A stretch of DNA of 64,000 nucleotides from Macrocystis pyrifera (taxonomy: Eukaryota > Sar > Phaeophyceae > Laminariales > Laminariaceae): the NCBI GenBank assembly GCA_031763025.1, contig JASSKH010000025.1, forward strand, positions 372,001 to 436,000. Reading direction: 5' to 3'. The position numbers and the translations under genes were made by a program. The stretch's first letter is position 1. Each line of letters begins with the position of its first letter. This document shows, piece after piece, positions 48,264 to 59,700 of the stretch. The notes below the pieces were generated by a model. That model was not told the origin of the DNA. It made no database searches and worked only from the letters and a program-made list of their open reading frames with translations.

Positions 48264-49805
48264 GGGCGATTACCCAGTCGTGCTACGAAGAGCCCCCATG
48301 ACCGGTGGGGAGGGCCGGACACCCGGCGGGCAGGCAACTACTTTAGCATATATGCCATCTGGAAGACCTCGACGTGTTTGGAGCCACCGAGAGTTTGACC
48401 GAACATACCCCGTTGGTGCCTACAGTAGGGTAGGGACCGCTCCGATTTGTTGTTCGTTGGTCGTGGCTGCCCGTTTCGCTGACTGTTCTCCGAGTTCGAC
48501 CGATTAGTTTTCTGTCGAACATAAGGTAATTGTGAACTGACAAACGTCTGGCCTTGACTCATCAACCATCTTCTCCCACATATATAAGCATTCCATCATT
48601 ACTGAAGACTGTCGATTAAAAACGCCACCTGGAATGGCTTAGGGATCATTGACCAAAATAGTGTATCTGAGTATCGCAATCGATTGACTTGAGTAGTCTA
48701 CCGTGGTATTAATGGCTTGGATGTCCAATCAACCGTCTCGGCGTCATGGTGTTGTGACCGCAGATCTTGCAGAAAAGCAGAATCGGCATGTGCGCTGGGT
48801 GTGCTGCACGTGAAGACAACACACACGAGGGAACAACTTGCTGACGTTTCCTGTCGAACGAAATGTATGGCACGTACCGTGACGGGGACGAGGGAAAAGA
48901 GGCTAAGGGGACAACTCGTGCCTCGCATGGCTTGACCTTGCCATGAGACGCGGGAGCAAACGAAGAGATGGTGTCGTCGTTGTTACTATTGTCGTTGTAG
49001 TAGTGAGGTCAAGGGGCCTCTCGTAGCTCTTCCCCGTGACCCTTGAAAGTAATCCAAATATATTTTTATGCAACCCTTTCGGGAAAAAATAAAACCCCCC
49101 GCATATTCCCGTAGAAACATGTGCTGCAAGATAAATCACACCAATCAGCCACAAAATGCACTAGATATCTGCGCGCTCATGAGCTACTGCTATGGCTTAC
49201 AGCCTGCAGCCTCCCCGTTCGCGGCACACTGTCGTGACCATAGTGCCAATGCCGTTCTGTTGCAGGCCTACAACAATCAACACAAAGGTGCTGTTGTCGA
49301 GGCACTGCAAGTAGTAGTGTTATCAATTCAAACACAGAAATTCCAAACCCATATAACAGGAAACACTAAATCCACCCAGAATCCAAAACCTCAAATTCAA
49401 TGCAAATTTCTGAACCGTACTGTACTCGCGTAAGCTTCTACATTCTCCCCAACACTCGAATGCCGTAACTACGGACCTCTGTCCGCGGTATTCGAACGGT
49501 AATCAGTTCAAAACCTGCTACACACGAACAACCCCTCCCGGCGGTGTACACATCGTCCTTCGAATTCCAAAAACTCAACACATGGTCACCTTTGGTGCAA
49601 GCATGTTTTCGCTATACCTGGTCCCCCCAGCGATTCATTTTTTATGTTCCTCACGACTATGTGGTATGTGTGCAGCATAATGTAAGAATCGTTTCAGTAT
49701 TAATGTCGGATCCGAACCACCATTTTATTTACCAACACTTCAATTGGTAATCTACAGCCGTACGAGTTATTTCTTTAAGGATGTCAAGAGGTAGACTATT
49801 GAGCA

Positions 49806-49883
49806 ATTGAGCAATAGCCATGATGGCTGCTGCACTATTGAGGAATTGAGCATTAGCCATGATGGCTGCTGCTGTGTTTTGCT
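49806..49883 (+). repeat. 39-bp tandem duplication with palindromic core
   Basis: ATTGAGCAATAGCCATGATG and ATTGAGCATTAGCCATGATG start the two units; each contains the palindrome AGCCATGATGGCT. Confidence 0.8.
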
Positions 49884-50069
49884 GCTTTTTGCTGCTGCTG
49901 TTGGTTTTGATCTGCCCAGACGGCTTCTACTGTGGCGTGGGCGCAGCTATGTTGCGAATAAAGGTATACTCCGGGTTAAGGGATATCTTCCGCCCTCCGG
50001 GACCCCCAACAGGCATAGGGGATCCCAACAGGTTTACGGATTCCTTCTCGCATTGAGGGGGTCTGGTGA

Positions 50070-50195
50070 TGGCTAGCGGGATTCCCGGATACCTTGCGGG
50101 ATCCCTGGGTACCTTGCGACGGGACCCCCAACCACCGTGCGGGGCCCCCAACTACCCTGTGGGGCCCTCAGCGACCGTGCGGGAACCCCATCATG
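50070..50195 (+). repeat. Minisatellite of about 22 bp, GGGGCCCC-centred
   Basis: Four to five units of the form GGGGCCCCCAACTACCGTGC, each centred on a GGGNCCC palindrome; looser relatives occur around 49990-50070. Confidence 0.75.
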
Positions 50196-50641
50196 TACGA
50201 ATAGTTGCAAGATCGGAAGGTTCACAACCCGTTCTTGGTGAGACGATTGGCGGGCTTATCTTGTATCAGGAACGATGGCGAGAGCGACGACCTGGTATCT
50301 GTGAACCCAAACAGGTGATACGAGACATGTATACCATATCCTAGCTTCACTGCAATGACAAGAGCAGCTATATTTTGCGGGACTAAGAGCAAGACGCAAA
50401 AGCTTGACGCCGAGTGTAGACATCACCAATACCCGCACAAACACCTCCCTGTCACACCGGTATGGCAATGCTACCGTGCATCGCTTGAAACCTGCCTGCT
50501 TCCGTGCACCGATATTCTTGCACAGCTTAGGCCTGGCCTAGACCCCCTCACCCCCCTCCCATCCACACACCGTACCACAAGTAAGCGGGTAATCAATCCC
50601 TTGTTAGATCGGCACAAAATTCGTCGTGTAGTTGGAGTTAC

Positions 50642-50896
50642 CATGCCCTAATATGAAGGCCCACTGTATCGTGGACGTCTTTGCCAGGGCCGACGAGACA
50701 CTATACTCTGAGGGGTTTGCTGCGGCAAGACTTATCCACCGCTCCACCGCCGCATAATAGTGTGTCCCTGCGAACGGGTGAGCCATCACCTCCTCCACGG
50801 CATCGATGGGGGCCGATAATTGTCGGCCTTGGCCTACTAGGCCATCGACCAGAACAACCGAGTGGGGTAAGGTAAACGGCCCGACTAAATCGCTCA
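50642..50896 (-). CDS. Candidate exon, unassigned
   Basis: The minus-strand frame reads SDLVGPFTLPHSVVLVDGLV through AVEEVMAHPFAGTHYYAAVE and ILGH up to a possible donor (GGCATG|GTAACT). The peptide has normal amino-acid balance and no repeats. No partner exon was found and I do not recognise a family. Could be a remnant of a transposable element gene. Confidence 0.3.
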
Positions 50897-51639
50897 CTCA
50901 TGCTCATGTTGTATTATTATGCTCCGCGTTCGATCACGTAAGGTCAGGTTTGGGGGAATGTGGACCAGGTGTAGGTGAAGCGACATACATAACACCGGCT
51001 GTAGAAAGGTCAGTTGGCACACAACATACACAATCAAACTGTGGGGATATGTGGGGTCCCATGCGGTATATCCTATGCGATAAGCGGGATTCCATGGCTT
51101 ATCCCATTATATTTTTAGTTGGTATGGAATGATCGTAGCACATATAATGTTTCCCATGGGATGGAATATATTATTGGGGTTAGGCCTGACCCATTGTATT
51201 TGTGGCGTGCTCGACCTCAAAGTAATAATGTGTGTCACTCACGCCGGTATTGGTTGCGTTTCGTGTGATATGAGCCGTGGGATGGTGAGGCTAGTTGCTG
51301 CGAGCGCGCTGGGGGCTGCGTCAGTATTGCCGGGTAGTACGGGGTGTCTGAAGCCCCAACAGAGAGCGACAGTCGTCGGCAACATTCCCTGGGAATCGCT
51401 CGAATTTACTGCACTCATGGTGTCCCTTACATTGACGATTATCTATCTTCAGCCCCATCGGTATCCCCTTGCGACCCATTATACAACAGTCCGGACAGAA
51501 GCACATCATGACCACGGCTGGAGGTAGTCGTACACAACTCGACGCCGTTATTTCCTTCCTACGAAATGTTGAGGTGATTTGTTTGATTGACGGAGCCGCA
51601 AAGACGAGATGGCGTGGCGAGTTCTAAGATAGTCCATGA

Positions 51640-51925
51640 CAATGCTAACGATGATGGTGATGATGATGAAAATGATGATGATGGCGAAAACGAGGATGAT
51701 TATACTGAATGCGATGATGACGATAATGTGGATGAAGATGGTAAGAATAACGAAATTCTGATATGCCCGACGATCATGTTGGTGATGACGATGATTATAC
51801 CGAACACGATGATCGCGACAAAAAATGGTGATGCCGAGGGAGACGGTAAATATGATGGAATGGTGACCCTGATGATGACCCTTTCGATGGTGATGGTGAG
51901 GATGATGATGATGATGACTAAAACG
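51640..51925 (+). repeat. Degenerate GAT triplet array
   Basis: GATGATGATG words with interruptions over about 285 bp, shifting phase in the middle, so that the open frame reads Asp/Glu-rich and then Met-rich. Treated as microsatellite, not gene. Confidence 0.88.
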
Positions 51926-52006
51926 TAATCGAAGCGCGTCTCACGCTCACGCCCACGCCTGGAGCATGCACACGATACTCTCTGTATTCGGGAGTAGACG
52001 CATGCC

Positions 52007-52085
52007 ACGGTAGGGGTGTACGTGACGTTCCGAGGCTCCCCACAGGAGGGGTCCTACTCTACATCAAAACACTACTGGAGCTCTG
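52007..52085 (-). repeat. Hairpin-bearing dispersed repeat
   Basis: On the minus strand: GATGTAGAG, CCCCTCCTGTGGGGAGCCTC, GGAACGTCACGTACACCCCT, ACCGTGGCATG. This matches the 45.9-kb copies in order. Confidence 0.65.
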
Positions 52086-52279
52086 AGAAGAAAAGCACGT
52101 CTAACCAGATGAGGCGTGCTGCAACAGGGGTGACACGAGTTTGGCATAATATTTTAGACCGTCCGTCGGAATGTTTCTAGTGTTTCAGCGTGCGGATCAT
52201 GATATACCTTCGGTTAATAGCCCCTAGCATTGCTCATCGGGTTGAACGTTTAGCTCGTCTCACTATCAGAGTTTTGTGT

Positions 52280-52345
52280 GGGGTATAGAGCTCCCTTACG
52301 GTCGAGTGAGGTGCCTCAGAAACAATAGGTACTAAGCTTACCGTA
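52280..52345 (+). repeat. Hairpin-bearing dispersed repeat
   Basis: TAGAGCTCCCTTACGGTCGAG, TGAGGTGCCTCAGAAACAAT, then CTTACCGTA. Diverged copy. Confidence 0.5.
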
Positions 52346-55300
52346 CCACCGGTCCGATAAACACCGGAGATGTGTACCACTGGATGTTTTGTCGTCACAT
52401 TAAGCAGCTATTTTCACCGAACGACATCAAATACACCCGGTGTCTGTTCTGAGTTTTTCAACCCGCAGAGACACGAATTATAGGGTCGAAGGGTGTAACA
52501 CAGAGAAAAGCAACAACCAAGTAAACAAGGACTATTAATGGTAGACACGAGATGAATACAAACATTACAGCTCAAATAAGCCATAACGCAAACGATGCAA
52601 AGGGACGACATGTATGCTGAAAAGTAGCATACGACTGCTGCGCGGAAGAGACACCACGAATAAGAGGTAAGAGATAAAGCGGCCCTGAGCAAGTACGGAA
52701 AGGAAGACACGAAGGCGATCCAGAGAGGAACAAAGTAAAAAGCAAAAAAAAATCGTATTCAAACCAATGCACCAACGGGAAGGGTGGATCGTAACTGGAC
52801 CAAGTCCGGCGGGAAAGCCTCATAGCCTAGGTTTTTTGTTGGTGGGTGAGCTCGCGCAAGTCCCACACTACCCGGAAGAGGTGACTCTCTCGGGTGGCTA
52901 CCTCCACCGCACCTGCTCCTCTCGGGGGTCAGGTCGGGCCAACGTGCCCTAGCCCCAGGGGCAACAGCAGGCTATTGTATGGGTTAAATTGACAAGACAC
53001 GAATTGTGAACGTGGAAGTGTGGTGAGCTTAAGCTTCATTTTCACCAATCCGCCCGAGGATAAAAAAAATAAAAGGACGGCTATAGTAGCATATGCTCCC
53101 GTCTCCGCTACAAAGTCGAAATGGGGACCTTGTCACCCGACCTGCCATCTCCCTTCTAGCCTAGACAACAGCGGTCTCAGTTGTCAGCACTGCCGCTGTA
53201 GCCTTCCCCCTCCCGTTGAAACACTGTATCAAACAAACCTCACTACCAAGATTCGGGGCTGTAGTAAACAAAGATTTCGTCTGTTAGCCGAACCGGCACA
53301 TTCCCACACGATCTGCCAATTCGCAAATGTTGCTGTCAACAACGGCATCAGTACGGCTCTCTTTTCCCTTGTCATCACAAATGGCGTACTCTGCGGCAAG
53401 GCGTCGAAAGCCTCTTTTCGACTCACTCCTGCGCTATCTCGCCATGAAACAGTCCAGCGCTTCGGCGACCCTCTGAAACCATGCCCCACTCTTCGTGGCC
53501 GCCGCGGGCCTCAACACAGTCTCTACTCCTAAAAATAAGGCGGACCTTTCCGTGAACCTCTCGGGGACCCGGAGCACCTTGTGTCTAGGAAATTAATGCT
53601 GCGTGCTCCTTTTCTGTCGTAGAGTGCATCTAGGGGTCTTACATCGGGCATCATACACACACAGGTTTAGAGCTTGCCGTGCTTAACCAAAGGCTGTCGT
53701 GGAGTGGTCACTTTCTACGAATATTTGTTCAGGGGCTCCTTCGGTCTACGTGCCTCTCACTGAAAAAAACAACTCCCCATACCTCTGAATAGACGACTTT
53801 GAAAATCGGATGTTCCCTAGGCCGCTGATACTGTTTTCACTTATCTTTTCGACGACAACATCAAACACTCTTAGGCGAACCTGCCTCAACCTCTACTAGT
53901 GGGTCTATTTATTATTAGATCGACCGTCCGTAGCGTCCGACGCAGTCGTGCCAGAGTGAAGATACCGAACAGGAGCTTGGGAAGGAAGAAAACACATGAT
54001 TGTTGAGCAGTTTTATTTCGTGATGCAAACAAAGCAATGCCTACCCTCCCGCCCATGCAGATCCGAGGGCCACCATCACCTCCTAGAGACCGGAATCAAC
54101 AAGGTACACGTTGCTCCGTCGATTGTCTGATCATTACAACCGGAGCTGTGCCGAATTCGGCTGATAGTCATGATATGGCGATGTTGTACCAGAAACAGTA
54201 TTGCTGGTGCCATGAAGACGAAACACGTTTTGTTCGCAAAGGTTGAACAATCTTCGTTGTGTTGGCCGAACGTGCCCCTTGAGAGACTGCAGTTCGACCT
54301 CTTGACTGACCGCCTCTATACACTAGAACCAGTACGTTTCGGCCTAGCGAGGCCTTACGCGCCTAAACCGATCCGCCTACTATTTCGAGTAGTAGCATAT
54401 TTCTGTCTTTCAAGCGCCTCGTTTTTCAGCGACCCAGGGTCCTTCGTGCTAGTGGCCAAACTTCGGTGGTCGGTCGATGTGGGGGTATCCCCCCCCAAAG
54501 AGCTGTTTTGTGGTGGCCTGAACCCCTTTCCCTGATAAGGGCATTCCCCAAAACGTACACTCCTCTGCATCGTGAGCCAAAGGCCACCAAACTTGCACTC
54601 ATGTCTTTAGCCGCGTGAACAGCTAGAATCGCAGGAAGTGAGCCATCAATCGGACATGCAATTTCTTGTGCCACCCTTATTTTGAAGGCCCCTTGGCGCT
54701 CCCCTCCTGAGACCCATACAGAAGGCAAGCCATACGTATAGTACACCTTCTGCCTACACCAAGTGTTGACGTAGGGCCTTTCTGCAGGTGTCAATCTAGG
54801 GTCTCTGTGGCGCGACAACCTCGCGTGTCCTTTCAAAAGTACCGCACTGGATGTACGCGAGTGCCCCTTGTGAGCGCTAGGATGAGGCGTGCCCCTAAAG
54901 AATTCTGAAGGCTCTTGACCAAACATGTTACTACAAGAACAGTCGAAGGGGAAGGTGATGAACGATGCTCTGACTCTCATGCGTGTATGAAGTAAAAAAC
55001 AAATCCCAAATCAAAATGGCGTTGGGCTACAAGCGGCACGTACCTCTATCGTGGCGCGTGTCGTATGGCCGCATGAAGAGATGTAGACGAGGTGGCCGAA
55101 GCTTACTACGGATATCAAAATCAACTCGGAGCAACCAGGGTTCATTCTCTCGGAATCAGACAATTTTCTTTGGACTACTGTTTTCGTGCTTACGTTCGTC
55201 GTTGATCGCGTCTCAACATCTCTCTCTACTCCGTTTGGCTGGCCTGTGTATGTACACTACAAAAAAACTTTTAATACTGCATCGTCAGGATCCCGCGAGG

Positions 55301-55852
55301 GGGTGCATTGTCCCGTAAGTAGCGAACACTAACCCCGCGCAGAGATGCGCAGAGTACAGGCGTGTGTAACTGCTGGTGGTTTGGAGGAACCACGTTGACG
55401 GCTGGTTTAGGGCCAGCAAACCAATTTCGACAGTGAGGCCATCCAATCATAGACGGAGAACTTTATGCACATAACACCCAATTCAGCAGCGGGCACGACG
55501 AGGCTAGATTGTCGTGACGACTGCCTTCATTCCATGTCCGAATAATCTCAGGGAAAAAATACATGCATCTATGCAGCCAAAAAATATGAAATATGCACTA
55601 GTATGAAACGGCAAGCCGTTCAAATCCATTGGGGTTGCACTCCACTGTGCTCCAGTGCAGGAAACTACTTCGTAGGCAAACCAAGTTTCACACCTAAACA
55701 CCATGACGTCTTGAGAGTATTCTCTTCGATATCCCTTGGCGCGGAGAGACTTGGCCGTGCTACATACGTGAGAAGCTAAATTATGATGCAATCGTAAGAT
55801 CTATATAAATCGGAGCTATCGTTGGCGCGGGGGCTATCGCAGGCGCGGAGTT

Positions 55853-56425
55853 GGAGGGGGGGGGGGTGGGGGGTATTCAGCGCTGCATTTACCGAGGCTC
55901 ATAATCATGAATCGCCGTAGTCGTATGACCATAGACCCTCGCATTCCTACTATGCCGGGACGGAGCACGTCCGGTTTTCATCGACTAAGCAGGCATTACT
56001 TGAATCAAGCGCGAAGCGTCGTGAGGTGTTGGGCGAGTCGCATGAAGGGTGAGCTTCATCTGACTAAGAACCGTTCTAGAGGCGGATTTTCGTGCATATA
56101 GATGACAGCATAAATGAGTTGATTTAATTTCTGGTGTAACCACTTCCAGAGACAGCAACGGGTTTATCTGTAACTGCCTCGTGGGTGCCTCACCTCATAC
56201 GCACCACGTGATACGGTCATCCTCCTTGTGCAGAGTAAAGGCTCTCCCCGCACAAAAATGATCCAACTTGACCGACAGCCGTGGTAACCGACAAAAAGAA
56301 AAAACAGTGCCCAGGCAGTCTAGCTCACGCAGTGAGATGCGTTTGTTCCAGCGTCGTCGCCAACCGACGCCAACCCAACTTACCTGGTATATATACCATG
56401 TGTGTGGGGGGGGTGATAGCCCCGA
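55853..56425 (+). repeat. Long direct repeat, copy 1
   Basis: Matches 59377-59937 in the same orientation over about 560 bp: CGCCGTAGTCGTATGACC, ATGCCGGGACGGAGCA, AAGCGCGAAGCGTCGTGAGG, CTAAGAACCG, CCACTTCCAGAGACAGCAA, CTAGCTCACGCAGTGAG and GCCAACCGACGCCAACCCAA are shared with small differences. Both copies are bounded by G-runs. I estimate 75-80 percent identity by eye. Confidence 0.85.
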
Positions 56426-56713
56426 CTTCAAAACCAAAGCAGCTTCTCCATCAGGGTTCACACCCCCACCGACATAGTATTACACCCTATACCACTCGAA
56501 GCTGCGACTGCCTGGGGTGGGGAGACCTCTGAAATAAATTACGCAGGTGGCGGTATGTACGGGGGCCAGCCTCCGACCGCCACATGGTCCGCCACGAGGC
56601 CCGACGTAAGAGAACACTGTGAATGAAACCGTGTTCATACCGTCGACTTGAGCGCGTCTCGGTCGCCTGTCCCAGCCTTTCGCTGACCACCGGGACAACG
56701 TGCTGTCCAGATC

Positions 56714-59700
56714 TCACACCAAGTCAGCGTTTGATGTATCTGGGCGAAAGGCAGAGGCTGCGGGCGTGCCTACCGGCCGTTTCGTTTTTCTGTCAGTACA
56801 GGAAACAACACGAACGTCGACATCGACGTTTTGTTCATCCCCAGCAGACGCTTCCATCAACTCCTGGTCGGTAATTGTCCCGCGTGCGAGAACCGCAACC
56901 ATAATCATACCAAACCCGGCCGCGTAAAACACAAAGCCGTGACCCGTCCACTCCGGAGCGGAGGGAGATATCGACCACGCGAAGGCGTTTGCGAAGCAGA
57001 TCGGGCCAAGAAAGCAGCCGAAGCTCTCCACGGCATTGTAAAGTCCAGCAAGTTTTCCCCGCAGGCTAGACTCAACCAGGCTTGTAGACGCAACGACGAA
57101 CGCAAGCATGACCTGCTTGTATTGCACGGGTAGTAGTGAGACGCAGTAGCACACGTGGTTTGTGTAGCGAAAGAGTAAACGAGGGGTCGTGGATACATTG
57201 ACAAGCAGATGTTTAGCCGTAGTTGCACACACGGGCGGTGTGCTTGACGAAAATCATTTTTGGTCGCCTAAATACTTCTGACCGGCCGGGTTCCTTACCT
57301 CCAGTATCGTTGCAAAATTAGTATTGTTTCGTTTCGTTATGTATATGAATTCGTTAGACTTACACGTGGTACCTGGTACAACAATGTTTTTTGAAAATAG
57401 GTCGTTAGGTTACACTTCAAGGATTGCTCCGAATTTATATTTGGGTTGCTTACTTCCTACTAGTATAGAGCTCCTCCGCAAAGAGCTTCAGAGAATGTAA
57501 GCGTAACCGAATAGCAGCCCGGACAACACACCCCTCTCTGGAGATGTTCCAAGGTGGGCTTCTCGGCAACGGCGAGGGCGTACCGAATACGTCAAGCGAT
57601 GCGTCTACGCAACCTTCTCGACGAATCACTTTCAAAGCCACCATTTTTATTGTTTGTGCCCCCCGTGTGGTAGGAGGAAACAGGATCCACAGTTCGTCCG
57701 ATCGGGTGTGTTGTCTTGGGTGTTTTGCGGTACGGACGTCTACCGTGGCACCAGTCGTCCCTGCTCTGCACAATAATAGTCTAGCTTATATTTGCTCAGC
57801 GCGAGCCACACAATCTGCTTGGTCCAACGTATTCTCCCTGGGTTAGATATGTGCTAGTGGGCATATCCTGGACAACCTCTCACGACGGCGCATTAAGATT
57901 GATATAGATGGATCTAGAATGTGACCTGTCTGAAGTTTGTATGTTTGCAAGTATTGTAGAGCGGTGCGCTCCTCCAAGAGAGTGCTGTCAAACACATCAA
58001 CTCCCTGGGGACTTCAGAGAGAAGAACAGTCTAAACAACTGTTGCCGAGCAGCCACGGTTTCTGGGGAGAGGGATGTGCGCGAGTGCAAACGCATGGAAA
58101 CCTATCGTGCAAGGAGCGTACGGCCTGGCGATACTTCCACTTTTCGCGCCATTACCAATTGACTGTTGATAACACCGCTCTGAAAACATATAAACTATTC
58201 ATATATACTGTTTTATTTTGGTCGCTATTGACGCGTGTCTACGTCCGGTGCCAGTTGCGCCTACTTGTTCTTTATGAAGGGTTCTCGCTATAGATCTGAG
58301 AACCCTAAATTAATCGATTTCGAGAAAACATTAAAAATCCAATGCGACGAACAAATCCGGGGCCTGTAATAGGTATTATGTATACTACGAACACTGGTGT
58401 CGAACATGAACTTTATTGCAATGATACTGGGTATTTCCACAGGCTGTTCAGCCTAGGAGCCCCGAAAACCAGACATAAATAGTAAAAAAAGAGTACGGTA
58501 CCATACCGTCGCATGCCTCTAGTCTCATTCAGCTCAGAAGCCCCTTTACTCAGGAATATTTTGGCCTAAAAAGAGTAGAATATCCTACCGAGAAAACTCC
58601 TTCATTACTGGGCCCAAATGAGTGACAACACTGCATCCAGCCCACGATATTGCTGTCGACCTGGGCAATAGACAACCATCGGAGTCCCCATCTGCGCCCA
58701 GGGATGCTGCGAGTCAGCCTAAATCATACCAGTAAAATGTCTTAGGTATGTATTCGAGCTCGTTCGGTAGGGTACATATCAGACCATACCAGGATTAACT
58801 GCTCCATAAATACCTTGCCCGAATCTCCGGTAAGGTTCAGTACGGTCGCAATGCAGTACCGAGTACTCCGGCTTTTCGGTACGAACTCGATTATGGTGCC
58901 CGACATTCCAGTAGAGCTTCGGTATGCCCGCCAAGAATACCTCGGATGCTGTCGTGGTGAACCCTACCAAACACACCCTTTGATAGTACTTGTATATTGT
59001 TCGGTGCCAGGCTCGACCAATCTTACACCAGGCCCACAAGACGATCCACTAGCTTCACGCAAAACGTTATCTGCTTGCCAAACGCCCCTAGTAAAAGAGC
59101 ACACCTTCATGAGCAAGATACAACAACAGAAACACCCAAAACCCCACGAAACGTGCACCAAGTCTCGCTCAAACCCACGGAAAATAACAAAAAACAAAAA
59201 TACAAACACCAACCAAAATTAACGGAAACCCACGGAATTTCGAATCACCGTATAAGAGATGAACTAAAACAAAGCCTTCTTTAGTGTCTATACTCCGCGT
59301 GCTACTTTTGACCGGAGTCGACCGCGGAGGAAAGGGTGGCGTTGCCTCGTGAAAACAAAGGTTGCGCGAACCGTAGAGGGCGGGGGAGGGGTGTACTCGA
59401 TAGGAGAGATGTGCTCGATCTCATGCATGGCCGTAGTCGTACGACCACAGCCCCTCGCATCCCCACAATGCCGGGACGGAGCATGTCGGGTTTTCACCGA
59501 CCAGGCAGACATTGCTTGCACCAAGCGCGAAGCGCCGTGAGGTGTGCGGCGAGGCACATGAGGATGAGCTGCATATTCCTAAGAACCGCTTGTGAAGCGG
59601 ACTTGCACATGGATGTACGCTTCAATGAGTTAGTTTAATTTCAGGTGTAGCCACTTCCAGGGACAGCAATGGGAGTACGATGCAACTGCCTCTTGGGTTC

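Larger units (their letters stand above)
44640..48460 (+). mobile_element. Decayed non-LTR retrotransposon (LINE)
   Basis: Order and content fit a LINE second reading frame: endonuclease (about 44.65-45.33 kb), a non-coding middle, reverse transcriptase (46.73-48.26 kb) and a short C-terminal tail to about 48.46 kb. Frameshifts and stops separate the pieces, and a 241-bp tandem duplication sits in the middle. No terminal repeats; the 5' and 3' ends are not defined. It cannot encode a working enzyme. Confidence 0.88.
48461..50600. other. No gene recognised
   Basis: Open frames at 48903-49154 (minus) and 49068-49433 (plus) are unassigned. Contains the 39-bp duplication and the start of the palindromic minisatellite. 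Confidence 0.4.
51930..55850. other. No gene recognised
   Basis: Longest open frames are 184 codons (minus, 54426-54980) and 170 codons (plus, 53020-53532). Neither shows a family signature. Two copies of the hairpin-bearing repeat lie at the left end. Confidence 0.4.

Noticed and set aside
39932..48460. Integrated large DNA virus (suggested by virus-like ankyrin units)
   Set aside because: The ankyrin gene has an intron and no viral structural or replication gene is visible; these ankyrin proteins are also common in algal genomes.
51587..51928. Acidic Asp/Glu-rich protein
   Set aside because: The frame is a GAT triplet array that changes phase into a Met-rich stretch; a microsatellite explains it.
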